Source: Planctomycetaceae bacterium | GTDB taxonomy: Bacteria; Planctomycetota; Planctomycetia; Pirellulales; Pirellulaceae | Direction: 5' to 3' | Assembly (NCBI GenBank): GCA_012729315.1 | Contig: JAAYDI010000194.1 | Coordinates: 1 to 64,000 of the forward strand | Length of the DNA stretch: 64,000 nt | Part shown: positions 8,097 through 17,146 of the stretch, one piece after another | How positions within the stretch are numbered: the first letter of the stretch is position 1 | Layout: each line of letters begins with the position of its first letter | Notes under the pieces: generated by a model | Database searches by the model: none | Told to the model about the DNA's origin: nothing | What the model saw: only the letters and a program-made list of their open reading frames with translations | Program-made: the position numbers and the translations under genes

Positions 8097-8930
8097 ATGC
8101 TTGAAAACACCTTTGTTCATCTACCGGGTATTGGTCCACGCCGCGAACGCTGGCTGTGGGAACATGGCTGCCTGGACTGGCACCGATTCCTGGCGGCACT
8201 CGAAGCGGGCGAGATCGGGCGGGGCACGTTCACTACCCTGTCGCCGATCGTGAGCCAGTCGATCGCAGCGCTGGCTGCCGGGGACGCGGGTTTCTTCAGT
8301 GCCCGGCTGCCGGGGCGGGAGTTGTGGCGACTTTACCCCAACTTCGCCCGGCACGCTCTGTTCCTGGACATCGAGACGACCGGGCTGTCGGCCTATGGCG
8401 ATGAGGTGACAGTCATCGGGGCGTTGGGTGGCGGCCGTCTGACGCTGTTCGTCAATGGCATCAACCTGGACGAGTTTCCGGCCTATGTGGCGCAGTTTCC
8501 GTTGCTGGTCACGTTCAACGGCAGTCTGTTCGACGTGCCCTTTCTGCGTGCGCGTTTTCCCACGGCCCGGCTGGATCAGGCGCATCTTGACCTGCGATTC
8601 GCCCTGGCGTCGCTGGGGTACAAGGGCGGCCTGAAGGCTGTGGAACGCCAGTTGGGCCTGGCCCGCGCGGCAGAGATCCAGGGCGTCGACGGCTTCGAAG
8701 CGGTGCGGCTCTGGCACCGCTATCGGCGCGGCAATCGCGCGGCTCTGCGGAAGCTGGCACTCTACAATCTCACGGACGTCGTGAATCTTGTCGATCTGGC
8801 GCAGATCGCAGTCGACCGGCTCGTGCGCCGCGCCTGTTTTCCGGGCACCAGTATCGAGTTGGAACCGTATCGTACCAGGCCGCTCGCCGCCGAGTATCTC
8901 GATACCTGGCTGGCCGACCACTTGGCGTAA
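8097..8930 (+). CDS. RNase H-like exonuclease, YprB family
   Basis: 277 residues. The core L-F-L-D-I-E-T-T-G (Asp91, Glu93) is the first acidic motif of DEDD-type 3'-5' exonucleases. F-N-G-S-L-F-D-V-P-F-L supplies the second Asp, and Y-N-L-T-D-V-V-N-L near residue 228 the third. This order matches the YprB ribonuclease H-like domain. The N-terminal 80 residues (L-P-G-I-G-P-R-R-E-R-W-L-W-E) look like a small helix-hairpin-helix region that could bind DNA. Likely cytoplasmic nuclease in nucleic-acid repair or processing. It is followed 31 bases later by an unrelated secreted oxidoreductase. Confidence 0.8.
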   Translation: MLENTFVHLPGIGPRRERWLWEHGCLDWHRFLAALEAGEIGRGTFTTLSPIVSQSIAALAAGDAGFFSARLPGRELWRLYPNFARHALFLDIETTGLSAYGDEVTVIGALGGGRLTLFVNGINLDEFPAYVAQFPLLVTFNGSLFDVPFLRARFPTARLDQAHLDLRFALASLGYKGGLKAVERQLGLARAAEIQGVDGFEAVRLWHRYRRGNRAALRKLALYNLTDVVNLVDLAQIAVDRLVRRACFPGTSIELEPYRTRPLAAEYLDTWLADHLA

Positions 8931-8961
8931 GGCGTCCCATTTCTTGTGAAGGATCTTCATC

Positions 8962-10269
8962 ATGCTCAATCGCACTACGAACCGTCGCGGGTTTCTCAAG
9001 AGTTCTGCACTGGCCGGCGCTGGCTACTGGATGGCCACGTCGTCCCTGGCGGCGCCCACCCGGTCACTTCAGGAGAAGCTGAACATCGGCGTGATCGGGG
9101 TCCACAGCCGCGGGGCTGCCAATGCAGAGGCGGTGGCCAGCGAGAACATCGTGGCCCTCTGTGACGTGGACGAACGCTACCTGGGGGAAGCGGCCGAGAA
9201 GTATCCGCGGGCGCAGACGTACATCGACTGGCGCAGGATGCTGGATCAGCCGGACCTCGATGCCGTGATTGTGAGCACCACGGAGCACACGCACGCGCCG
9301 GCCAGTCTCCAGGCGATGCAGCGCGGCAAGCACGTCTATTGCGAGAAACCGTTGGCGCACACGGTGGAGGAGGCCCGCCGGATGCGGGAGGTTTCGAAAC
9401 AGATGCAGGTGGCCACGCAGATGGGCACACAGATCCATGCCACCGAGAACTATCGCCGTGTGGTGGAGCTGATCCGATCCGGCGCCATCGGCCCGGTGCG
9501 CGAGGTCCACTGCTGGGTCGAGCAGGGCATCGAAGGTCCCCGCAGCCGTCCGCAGGATAGTGTGCCGGTTCCCGAGAAGTTCCACTGGGACCTCTGGCTG
9601 GGTCCGGCTCCGTCGCGACCCTATCATCCCTGCTACTTCGAAAAACGCTCGCTGTCCTGGCAGAACTGGTGGGACTTCGGCAATGGCGCAGTGGGAGATA
9701 TGGGCTGCCACATCATAGACCTGCCCTTCTGGGCGCTCGAACTGCAGGCGCCGACGACCGTCGAGGCCGAGGGGCCGTTGCCCGTCCGGCCGGAAACCTA
9801 CCCCGACGAATTGAAAGTGCGTTGGGAGCACCCGGCGCGCGGCAACCGTCCTCCTCTGACGCTCACCTGGTACGATGGCAAGCAGTGGCCTGAGTCACCG
9901 GCGGGGGTCGATCTGACGTCGTGGCATCTGGGAACCATGTTCGTGGGAGACAAGGGGATCCTGGTCGCCGACTACGGCCGTTATCTGTTGCTGCCGGAAG
10001 CGCAATTCAAGGACTTCCAGGCCCCGGATCCCTGGATCGCTCCCTCGTTGGGGCATCACGAAGAATGGGTCCACGCCTGCAAGACCGGTGCACCAACGCT
10101 CTGCAATTTCGACTACTCCGGAGCGCTGGTCGAGCATAATCTGCTGGGGACTGTCGCGTTTCGTACCGGCCAGAAGCTCCAGTGGGATGCGGAGCAGCTC
10201 ACGGCCACGAACTGTCCCGCAGCCGAGCAGTATCTGCGTAAGACCTATCGCGACGGCTGGGCGATTTGA
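8962..10269 (+). CDS. Tat-exported Gfo/Idh/MocA oxidoreductase
   Basis: 435 residues; a GAAGGA stretch precedes ATG 8962. The leader N-R-R-G-F-L-K-S-S is a twin-arginine signal ending near A-A-P. The Rossmann part begins L-N-I-G-V-I-G-V-H-S-R-G, followed by A-L-C-D-V-D and the hallmark C-E-K-P-L (NAD(P)-nicotinamide region). The C-terminal substrate domain has the planctomycete-type D-L-W-L-G-P-A and W-W-D-F-G-N-G-A-V-G-D-M-G-C-H blocks. Such periplasmic enzymes are thought to oxidise or isomerise sugars with tightly bound cofactor, as glucose-fructose oxidoreductase does. Substrate unknown. It closely resembles the copy at 17147-18514 in motif order, suggesting paralogy. Confidence 0.88.
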   Translation: MLNRTTNRRGFLKSSALAGAGYWMATSSLAAPTRSLQEKLNIGVIGVHSRGAANAEAVASENIVALCDVDERYLGEAAEKYPRAQTYIDWRRMLDQPDLDAVIVSTTEHTHAPASLQAMQRGKHVYCEKPLAHTVEEARRMREVSKQMQVATQMGTQIHATENYRRVVELIRSGAIGPVREVHCWVEQGIEGPRSRPQDSVPVPEKFHWDLWLGPAPSRPYHPCYFEKRSLSWQNWWDFGNGAVGDMGCHIIDLPFWALELQAPTTVEAEGPLPVRPETYPDELKVRWEHPARGNRPPLTLTWYDGKQWPESPAGVDLTSWHLGTMFVGDKGILVADYGRYLLLPEAQFKDFQAPDPWIAPSLGHHEEWVHACKTGAPTLCNFDYSGALVEHNLLGTVAFRTGQKLQWDAEQLTATNCPAAEQYLRKTYRDGWAI

Positions 10270-10281
10270 ACCACCGGCCGC

Positions 10282-10461
10282 TCAGGCGACCGGCGTCAGG
10301 TGCGGTGCGATGGCCATCGCGGTGAGCCCCAGGGCCGCACCGGCGGCGATCAGGAAAGCGCGCTGGATGCTCGTCCGGCGCGCGTAGGCTCCGATCAGCA
10401 TCGGGATCACGGACCAGCCGGCGCCGCCGACCATGAAGAACAGACCGAGATTATGCACCAT
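10282..10461 (-). CDS. Small two-span membrane protein, hypothetical
   Basis: 59 residues from ATG 10461. Two hydrophobic segments (about residues 4-24 and 36-52) are separated by A-Y-A-R-R-T-S-I-Q-R, with a short C-terminal tail. Codon use looks coding, and the charge pattern suggests a hairpin in the inner membrane. It may be an intact small protein or the end of a decayed transporter, because the same frame stays open upstream through a low-complexity repeat. It is convergent with the Gfo/Idh/MocA gene, ending 12 bases after that stop. Confidence 0.4.
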   Translation of the reverse strand: MVHNLGLFFMVGGAGWSVIPMLIGAYARRTSIQRAFLIAAGAALGLTAMAIAPHLTPVA

Positions 10462-10588
10462 TACGACTGCCACCGTGAAGATAGCGGTTGGACCAGGCCT
10501 GCCTGCGGCCGCTTCCTGCCGGTTCCCTGGCGGAATACCATAGTCCGCAGGCCTGGACCGGAACCTCCGAGGAGCCCCGGGCATCCCA

Positions 10589-10624
10589 GAGTGGAGAGTG
10601 GAGGGGAGAGTGGAGGGGAGAGTG
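10589..10624. repeat. Three 12-bp tandem units, GAGGGGAGAGTG type
   Basis: Units at 10589-10600 (GAGTGGAGAGTG), 10601-10612 and 10613-10624 (both GAGGGGAGAGTG) lie immediately before the coding start of the next gene. Confidence 0.85.
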
Positions 10625-10636
10625 GAGCACAGTGCG

Positions 10637-10960
10637 GTGAATGAGCCAGCACCGGGCAACTCTGACACGGTGGCACGCATCTCCCGGTGGCTTGTGCGAT
10701 GCGGGTGGTGCATCTGTGGCGTCGGGCTGCCGGTGACCGTCCTGGGCAACCACCTCATCGCGGCAGGTGGCAAGTCGCCCAGCGCGTTTTCGCAGAGTGT
10801 CCACCTGGTGGGCCTGGTGATCATGCTCCTCGGGCTGCTGGCGGTGCTGGCCGGCTACCGCACTCCCTGGTTTGTGAACCAGCTGGCCATACAGGAGCAG
10901 CGGAAGCAGCGGGAGCTGCAGAAGCAGTGGGAGCAGTGGGAGCTGCGCGACGGCCAGTGA
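10637..10960 (+). CDS. Hypothetical two-span membrane protein with basic coiled C-terminus
   Basis: 107 residues if started at GTG 10637. An ATG at 10598 is in frame but lies inside the 12-bp repeat. Two hydrophobic segments, W-C-I-C-G-V-G-L-P-V-T-V-L-G (about 22-38) and V-H-L-V-G-L-V-I-M-L-L-G-L-L-A-V-L-A-G (about 52-72), are followed by a highly charged tail rich in Gln, Glu, Lys and Trp (Q-E-Q-R-K-Q-R-E-L-Q-K-Q-W-E-Q-W). The tail is likely helical and cytoplasmic. No family was recognised. The gene is divergent from the 59-residue membrane protein. Confidence 0.5.
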   Translation: MNEPAPGNSDTVARISRWLVRCGWCICGVGLPVTVLGNHLIAAGGKSPSAFSQSVHLVGLVIMLLGLLAVLAGYRTPWFVNQLAIQEQRKQRELQKQWEQWELRDGQ

Positions 10961-10968
10961 CGTGGCGG

Positions 10969-12198
10969 CTAAGGCGCACTCGACTGGGCGGCCACGCGCG
11001 TTATGCCGTCGAGCCACGCCTCTGCGTCCAGCCGGCGCCAGGCGCGCGCACCGGCATGCTGCAACCGTGGGTCGCTGCTCGTGATCCGCATGGTCGGCTG
11101 GCCCAGGTCCGCGATCTGAGGGTCGACCTGATAGACGCTGCCAGATTCGGTGCCTGGCAGCTGGGGCTTGCGGTCCATCTCGGTATCGAACCAGGCGTTG
11201 TCGATGAACTTCCAGGTCTCGGGGGCGGTACCAGGTCCGACGTTGATGAACTCCGGCCTGCCCACGCGGCGGTCAAAGACGACCATGTTCTTCTCGAACA
11301 CACCGTCGTGGGAGGGCTGGAACTGCGGATCCTTCGTCTCCTGCAGGATGCGGCCGATCCACTTGTCTGGCAGCACGATGGTGTTCTGCACCACGCGGGT
11401 CTGGCTGGAGGTCGGCCATGCCACGGGCGCCTGGCAGCCGAAGAACCGGTTGCCGGCCACCAGCAGCCGCGTTGCCTCATAGTCACCGACGCTCGGCCGG
11501 AAGTACGGCAGGCCCGTGGAGCCGCCCAGATTCAAGCCGCGGCTCCCGGCACGATCGAAGAAGCAGCCCTGCACGAGATTGTCGGCGCAACCTCCCTTCA
11601 TCTGGATGGACTCCGAGTTGTCATACCCGTCAAGGCCGTGGAAGTAGCAGTCCTCCACAACGCCCTGATGGCATCCCACCATGTCAATGCCGCTGCCACC
11701 CCAGCCGATGAAGCGGCAGTTGCGGATGATGAACTGGTCCACGCCGCTCATTTTGAGCCCGTCACGGTTCCCTCGCGGGCCGATGTGCGTGATTGTGACG
11801 TTCTCGACCACCAGATGGTGCATCGGCGTTGCGAAACTGCCGCCGTCGTCGCAGTTGAGCCCGTTCGCGGTGCATCCGTCCACGATGAAGTCGGCCAGCG
11901 TGATGTAGTTGCAGTCGGCCAGGTGCAGGGCCTGCGCCGATCCTTTGAACACCGGAGGATGCTCGGGATCCATCCCTCTGATCACGATCCGTGCCTCGGC
12001 GGTACCCGAGACGTCTTGGAAGTGCATGCCGCCGGCATACTCGCCCGCGGCGATCCAGATCGTTGTGCCGGGCTCGGCCCCGGCGATGGCCAACCGCAGC
12101 TCGCTGCTGTTGTGGACGGTGACGTCAGTTGCCGCGGCACACGCCGTCGCCGCGACAGCCAGTACCACCGCGGCCGGAATGCTCGAGAGTTGGTTCAT
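10969..12198 (-). CDS. Secreted right-handed parallel beta-helix protein
   Basis: 409 residues from ATG 12198, which has AGGAG seven bases upstream. Signal peptide I-P-A-A-V-V-L-A-V-A-A-T-A-C-A-A-A. The N-terminus (V-H-N-S-S-E-L-R-L-A-I-A-G-A-E-P-G-T-T-I-W-I-A-A-G-E-Y) is the usual opening coil of pectate-lyase and chondroitinase-B-type beta-helix proteins. It is followed by repeating rungs such as H-L-V-V-E-N-V-T-I, F-I-I-R-N-C-R-F-I and G-V-V-E-D-C-Y-F-H. The fold suits a polysaccharide lyase or hydrolase acting outside the cytoplasm. Catalytic residues cannot be named from sequence alone. Confidence 0.8.
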   Translation of the reverse strand: MNQLSSIPAAVVLAVAATACAAATDVTVHNSSELRLAIAGAEPGTTIWIAAGEYAGGMHFQDVSGTAEARIVIRGMDPEHPPVFKGSAQALHLADCNYITLADFIVDGCTANGLNCDDGGSFATPMHHLVVENVTITHIGPRGNRDGLKMSGVDQFIIRNCRFIGWGGSGIDMVGCHQGVVEDCYFHGLDGYDNSESIQMKGGCADNLVQGCFFDRAGSRGLNLGGSTGLPYFRPSVGDYEATRLLVAGNRFFGCQAPVAWPTSSQTRVVQNTIVLPDKWIGRILQETKDPQFQPSHDGVFEKNMVVFDRRVGRPEFINVGPGTAPETWKFIDNAWFDTEMDRKPQLPGTESGSVYQVDPQIADLGQPTMRITSSDPRLQHAGARAWRRLDAEAWLDGITRVAAQSSAP

Positions 12199-12219
12199 CG
12201 CTCGACTCCTGTTACTCAT

Positions 12220-12251
12220 CCTGTGCCTGTGCCGACCTGTGCCTGTGCCGA
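12220..12251. repeat. Two 16-bp tandem units upstream of the beta-helix gene
   Basis: CCTGTGCCTGTGCCGA is present twice in direct succession (12220-12235, 12236-12251), about 20 bases upstream of the beta-helix start codon, within its likely leader. Confidence 0.85.
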
Positions 12252-12399
12252 CCATTGTAGCCGCATCTCGCTTGTGCCGGATGGCTCGGCAGCTTAGAAA
12301 GGAAGGCAGGCCCGGCTGCCATGGTACCCAGCTTCTGCCATGGTGCCCATCTTTTGGGGCGGCTGGGGCTTGCGAGCAATTGTTTCCTGGAGGTTTCCG

Positions 12400-13746
12400 A
12401 TGGCGGGCGAAATCACACGACGACGGTTTATCGAACGGACAGCGCTGGCGGGCGGCATGGCCACGCTCGGAAGCATTTGGTCTGGCAGACCGGCGGCTGC
12501 CCAATGCGCGCCGCTCCAACCTCTGGGGCAGGGCAAGGGCATTCATCCGGGACGCGTCGTCTGGGTCCACGATCCGCACGTGACTGATTGGCAGGGACCG
12601 TCGCACGGACACTGGTATCAGGACGACCACACCAGCCAGGAACGGGTCGACGGTATGCTGGCGCGGGCCGTGTGCGATCTGACGGGCCAACAGACGGTAG
12701 GCGGCGCGTGGGAGAAGTTGTTCCAACACTTCAATCGTCTGCAGGGGAAACCGGCGGCGGCCTACCAGCCCGGTGAGAAGATCGCCATCAAACCGAACTG
12801 GGTGGGAATGATCTGGCATGAAGGAGCGGTCGATCCTGACACGTACAGGCTGGTAAAGCGTCAGGACTACATGAACACGGCGCCGCAGATGATCGTGGCA
12901 CTTCTGCGGCAGCTCGTCGGCGTTGTCGGGGTTGCCGAGTCGGACGTGACCGTGTGTGACACCTTGGCGTACCTGGTCGCCGAGTACTACGACATCCTGC
13001 ACGGGGAGTTTCCGAACGTGCGGTACGTGGATTTCGCAGGCAAGTTCGGACGCACCCAGGTCCAGGCTTCGACGGAGCCGTTGTACTGGAGCTGCCGGCC
13101 GGAGAATGTCGCCCTCGATTATGTGCCGACCTGTTTTGCGGAGGCCAGCTACCTGATCAACTTCGCCAATCTCAAGGGGCACGCTGGCAGTGGCGTCACG
13201 CTCTGTGGCAAGAATCATTTTGGCTCGCTTGTCCGCTGGCCGGCACAGAAGGGCTATTACGACATGCACCCACACTCGTTCTCCAAAGAGACGGGGGTCT
13301 ATCGCGAGCAGGTCGATCTGACGGGGCACGCGCACCTGGGGGGCAAGACGGTGTTGTACTTGATCGACGGACTGTTTTCGGGAATCCACTCGGTCGACAG
13401 CGAGCCCCGCCGATGGAAGTCCGCTCCGTTCGCCGGTAGCTGGACTGCCAGCTTGCTGGCCTCTCAGGACCCGGTAGCCATCGACTCTGTAGGCCTGGAT
13501 TTCCTCCGGGCCGAGTACGATGACTTTCCGCATCACCCGGGTGCCAACGATTACCTGCACGAAGCGGCCCTGGCGGACGACCCGCCATCGGGGACGTTCT
13601 ACGATCCGAATCATGCGCGTCCCGAGCAGCGCCTGGGGAGCCTGGGCGTTCACGAACACTGGAACAATCCGCAAGACAAGCAGTATTCCCGCAATCTGGG
13701 GACCGGCGCAGGGATCGAGCTTGTGCAGGCGGACATGACGGTATGA
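12400..13746 (+). CDS. Tat-exported DUF362-domain protein
   Basis: 448 residues from ATG 12400, which has GGAGG six bases upstream. The leader T-R-R-R-F-I-E-R-T is a twin-arginine signal, cleaved near A-A-A-Q. The body has I-A-I-K-P-N-W-V-G, V-C-D-T-L-A-Y, L-I-N-F-A-N-L-K-G-H and G-V-T-L-C-G-K-N-H-F-G-S-L, the conserved blocks of DUF362, and later D-P-V-A-I-D-S-V-G-L-D-F. DUF362 proteins are linked to iron-sulfur or unknown redox roles, but no ferredoxin-type CxxCxxC is present here. The last codons lie inside a 13-bp tandem repeat. Confidence 0.8.
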   Translation: MAGEITRRRFIERTALAGGMATLGSIWSGRPAAAQCAPLQPLGQGKGIHPGRVVWVHDPHVTDWQGPSHGHWYQDDHTSQERVDGMLARAVCDLTGQQTVGGAWEKLFQHFNRLQGKPAAAYQPGEKIAIKPNWVGMIWHEGAVDPDTYRLVKRQDYMNTAPQMIVALLRQLVGVVGVAESDVTVCDTLAYLVAEYYDILHGEFPNVRYVDFAGKFGRTQVQASTEPLYWSCRPENVALDYVPTCFAEASYLINFANLKGHAGSGVTLCGKNHFGSLVRWPAQKGYYDMHPHSFSKETGVYREQVDLTGHAHLGGKTVLYLIDGLFSGIHSVDSEPRRWKSAPFAGSWTASLLASQDPVAIDSVGLDFLRAEYDDFPHHPGANDYLHEAALADDPPSGTFYDPNHARPEQRLGSLGVHEHWNNPQDKQYSRNLGTGAGIELVQADMTV

Positions 13747-13770
13747 CATGACGGTATGACATGACGGTAT
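13734..13770. repeat. 13-bp tandem repeat ATGACATGACGGT spanning a stop codon
   Basis: Nearly three copies of ATGACATGACGGT. The DUF362 reading frame ends in the first copy (ATG-ACG-GTA-TGA). Confidence 0.85.
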
Positions 13771-13834
13771 GATGTAGTGTTTGGTTGACGCTTCCTGCAA
13801 TCATCTGACTGCCTGCGACTCAGGAACTGCTGTG

Positions 13835-15544
13835 ATGACCGATTTGATGAGAACTGTACTGCCGCGTTGTCTCATGATGGGAGTGGTGTTGTGGACGTTC
13901 GCTGCGCACGCTGAAGACGTCCAGCCGGTCAAGAATGTGATCGTGCTGATCGCGGACGGCTGTGGGAGCGAGCAGTACACGCTGGCCCGCTGGTACAAGG
14001 GAGCGCCCCTGGCGCTGGACGGGATCCTGGTAGGGGGCGTGCAGACTTACATCGCCGATTCCGTGGTGGCTGATTCCGCGCCCACGGCATCCGCGTACGC
14101 CACCGGCTGCCGCACGAGCGACAAGTTCATCAGTGTGGGGCCCAAACCGGGCACGTTGCTGCCCGCGCTGGAACCCCCCGCGGCGCTGCGGTATCGTCCA
14201 TTGGCCACCGTGCTGGAAGGCGCGCGCCTGCTGGGTAAGGCCACGGGGATCGTGGCCACCTCGCGTCTCTGTCACGCCACCCCGGCCGCATACACGGCGC
14301 ACGTGGCGCATCGCGAGCGGCAGGAAGACATCATGGAACAGATCGTGTACCAGCACGTCGACGTCGTGCTCGGCGGCGGCAAGGACTATCTGCTACCCGC
14401 CGGTCAGGCCGAATCGGGTCGGCGGACTGATGCAGAGGACCTCATCTCCGTGCTGACGACGCGGGGCTATGCCGTCGTGGAAGATCGCGAGGCGCTGGCG
14501 GCCGTTGCGGAAGGCCGGGTGTTCGGCGTGTTTGCACTGGGGCCCCTGGCGGCCGAAGTCGATCGGCCGCAGACTCGGCCGCAGGAACCGACCCTGGCTG
14601 ACATGACGCGCAAGGCGCTGGAGCTGTTATCGGCGGATCCCGATGGCTTTTTTCTCATGGTCGAAGGGAGTCAGATTGACTGGGCGGCCCACGCCAACGA
14701 CCCGGCGCATCTGCTGAACGACCTGCTGATGTTCGACGACACGGTCCGGGTGGCCCTGGAATTCGCCGAGCGCGATGGCCACACGCTCGTGCTCGCCCTC
14801 TCCGATCATAACACGGGCGGCATGTCGATCGGCAATCAGTCGACGAACAGCAGCTATTCGCAGACGGGGATCGAGAAGCTGGTCGGGCCACTTAAGAAGA
14901 TGAAAGCCTCGGCACCCGAGATGTGGCGCAGGCTCTGCGCGCTACACGATCCCGCGAAAGTCGAAGCCGCGGAGATCCCGCCACAGGACGTGCAGGCGAT
15001 CGTGCAGGAATGCTGGGGCGTGTCGCTGTCGCTCGACGACGCTCAGCAACTGCTGCGCGTGGCCAGCCAGTATCCCGATAGCCCGCACAACGCCTTCGGG
15101 GTCACGATCTGCCCCAAGTTCACCTGCCTGGGCTTTACCAGCCACGGACACACCGGCGGGGACGTGCCCCTGTTCGCGTTCGGACCGGGCCGGCCGGCCG
15201 GACTGCTGGACGGACCGGAGATCGGTAACGTCACGGCCCGGGCGCTGGGGTTGGACCTGGATCGGCTCAACACGCGTCTCTTCGTCGATCTGCAGGAGGC
15301 GATCAGTGATGGCCAGGTGAGCGTGGACAGCGATGACGCGGGCAACCTCGTCGTGAATGTGACGCGTGCCGATCAGATGGCGGTCCTGCCAGTCAACAAG
15401 AACCTGCTGGTTCTCGCGGGGCAATCGATCGAGTTGGAAGGTCTGGTCGTCTACATTCCGGAAACCAAGAAAGTGTACGCGCCGCTGCAGGCCGTTCAGC
15501 TCGTCATGGGGCAGCCGGTCTCCTTGCCGCCCGTCACTCGATGA
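13835..15544 (+). CDS. Alkaline phosphatase, exported
   Basis: 569 residues from ATG 13835; AGGAA eight bases upstream supports it. Signal peptide ends near A-A-H-A-E-D. Asp41 in L-I-A-D-G-C-G-S binds metal. Ser81 in V-A-D-S-A-P-T-A-S-A is the catalytic nucleophile. M-V-E-G-S-Q-I-D-W-A-A-H supplies Glu/Asp/His metal ligands. L-S-D-H-N-T-G-G replaces the common D-H-E-T-G-G, and S-H-G-H-T-G-G-D-V-P is the final histidine motif. It hydrolyses phosphomonoesters in the periplasm or outside. The C-terminal about 100 residues form an extra beta-rich extension. No pho regulator is nearby. Confidence 0.9.
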   Translation: MTDLMRTVLPRCLMMGVVLWTFAAHAEDVQPVKNVIVLIADGCGSEQYTLARWYKGAPLALDGILVGGVQTYIADSVVADSAPTASAYATGCRTSDKFISVGPKPGTLLPALEPPAALRYRPLATVLEGARLLGKATGIVATSRLCHATPAAYTAHVAHRERQEDIMEQIVYQHVDVVLGGGKDYLLPAGQAESGRRTDAEDLISVLTTRGYAVVEDREALAAVAEGRVFGVFALGPLAAEVDRPQTRPQEPTLADMTRKALELLSADPDGFFLMVEGSQIDWAAHANDPAHLLNDLLMFDDTVRVALEFAERDGHTLVLALSDHNTGGMSIGNQSTNSSYSQTGIEKLVGPLKKMKASAPEMWRRLCALHDPAKVEAAEIPPQDVQAIVQECWGVSLSLDDAQQLLRVASQYPDSPHNAFGVTICPKFTCLGFTSHGHTGGDVPLFAFGPGRPAGLLDGPEIGNVTARALGLDLDRLNTRLFVDLQEAISDGQVSVDSDDAGNLVVNVTRADQMAVLPVNKNLLVLAGQSIELEGLVVYIPETKKVYAPLQAVQLVMGQPVSLPPVTR

Positions 15545-15700
15545 CCCGCGCGGCGAAGCGCCCGGCTGAAACGGACCGGCCTGTGACCATACCTGTCTGG
15601 CAATCGTCTGCCGGGTGGCTGATAATCAACATTGCCAGTTGCGTCTGTTTGCTGCAGGCGCAACTCGGCAGCAGCCAACTATCCGAGACAGGTGATCGCG

Positions 15701-17008
15701 ATGAATACTCCACGGACACGCCGAGGGTTCTTGCGCCAGTCGGCGCTGGCCAGTACCCTCTTCACAATGCCGTCGATCATTCCCGCACACGTGTTGGGAA
15801 GGGATGGCGGCGCCGCGCCGAGCGACACGGTCGCGCTGGGGGTGATTGGCATCGGGCCGCGCTGTACATACGACCTGAAGTCGATTCTCGGCCTGAACGA
15901 TGTGCGGTGCATGGCCATTGCGGACGTGCAGGCCAGCCGGCGCGACGCGGGCAAGCAACTGGTTGACCAGCACTATGGCAACGACAACTGCGCGCTCTAC
16001 CGCGACTTCCGCGAACTGCTCGCCCGCCCGGACATCGATGCCGTGTTGATCGCGACGGGCGACCGTTGGCACGCACCTGCTTCCATGCTGGCGGCGGAGG
16101 CGGGTAAGGACGTGTACAGCGAGAAGCCGTGCGGGCTGACCATCGACCTCTGCCAGCGGCTGGATGAGACCATCAAGCGGACGGGGCGGGTGTTCCAGGC
16201 CGGCACGCAGCGCCGCAGTGTGCCCAACTTCAAGCTGGCGGTCGAGCTGGCTCAGAGCGGCAAGCTGGGGAAACTCCATACACTCTATGCGAGCATCTAC
16301 ACCCCGCAGATCCGGACGCAGTGGCTGCCCGGAGAACCGACACCCGCTCCCGACGTCTGCGACTGGAACCTGTGGCTGGGGGAAGCGCCCTGGCGGCAGT
16401 ACAACGCACAATATGTAGCCGGTGACTGGCGCGGCTACTGGGACTTCGACTCCGGCGCCCAGCTGCTGGACTGGGGCGCTCACACGCTGGACCTGTGCCA
16501 GTGGGCGAACCAGGCTGACAGCACACTGCCGATCGAGTACGAGTTGGGGGAGGCCACCATCACCTGCCGCTATGCCAACGGCGTCCAGGTGGTGTTCGAC
16601 TTCCTGAAGGAGCCGTTCGGCAATCGCGATCCCCACTACGTGACGCGGCTGGGCACCTGTCCCGTGCGGTTTGTGGGCGACGAGGGGTCCGTCGAAACCG
16701 GGGACAGCGGCCAGATGCTGGTTAAACCCGATTCGCTCGCCCGTTCGATCCCCGAGTCCGCGAAGCGTGTTGTGGGGCTCGACGTGACGGCGCATGCCCG
16801 CAACTTCTTCGACTGCGTGAAGAGCCGCCAGCTTCCGGTCTGCAATTCGACCGTGATGCGGCACACGCACATCGCCTGTCACGCCGCCGCGCTGTCGTGG
16901 GTTCTGCAGCGCAAGCTCACACTGGATCCCGAAACGGAGACGTTCGTCAACGATGCGGAGGCGAACAGTCTGAAGTCGCGGCCGGCGCGCGACCCCTGGA
17001 ACGTGTAG
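15701..17008 (+). CDS. Tat-exported Gfo/Idh/MocA oxidoreductase
   Basis: 435 residues from ATG 15701; AGGTGA precedes it at good spacing. Leader T-R-R-G-F-L-R-Q-S-A is a Tat signal. The Rossmann motif is L-G-V-I-G-I-G-P-R-C, with cofactor-loop residues A-I-A-D-V-Q. The hallmark motif is S-E-K-P-C rather than the usual C-E-K-P. The substrate domain has N-L-W-L-G-E-A-P-W and W-D-F-D-S-G-A-Q-L-L-D-W-G-A-H. Likely a periplasmic sugar oxidoreductase. It is less similar to its two neighbours than they are to each other. Confidence 0.88.
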   Translation: MNTPRTRRGFLRQSALASTLFTMPSIIPAHVLGRDGGAAPSDTVALGVIGIGPRCTYDLKSILGLNDVRCMAIADVQASRRDAGKQLVDQHYGNDNCALYRDFRELLARPDIDAVLIATGDRWHAPASMLAAEAGKDVYSEKPCGLTIDLCQRLDETIKRTGRVFQAGTQRRSVPNFKLAVELAQSGKLGKLHTLYASIYTPQIRTQWLPGEPTPAPDVCDWNLWLGEAPWRQYNAQYVAGDWRGYWDFDSGAQLLDWGAHTLDLCQWANQADSTLPIEYELGEATITCRYANGVQVVFDFLKEPFGNRDPHYVTRLGTCPVRFVGDEGSVETGDSGQMLVKPDSLARSIPESAKRVVGLDVTAHARNFFDCVKSRQLPVCNSTVMRHTHIACHAAALSWVLQRKLTLDPETETFVNDAEANSLKSRPARDPWNV

Positions 17009-17146
17009 TTGTTTGTGATTCGAGTGATATCTAGTGGTATCGAGCGGCATGAACGGGTTCGCGATCAATGACCTGGCAGCTTGGGGGCAGGAGGTGGCCG
17101 GTTGGCCCGCTGTCACGAACGCACCCGATGTAATGAGGAGCACAGT

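Noticed and set aside
12199-13800. Extension of the beta-helix reading frame to 943 residues
   Set aside because: The added part is antisense to the DUF362 gene and has no resemblance to a protein. A signal peptide and AGGAG fix the start at 12198.
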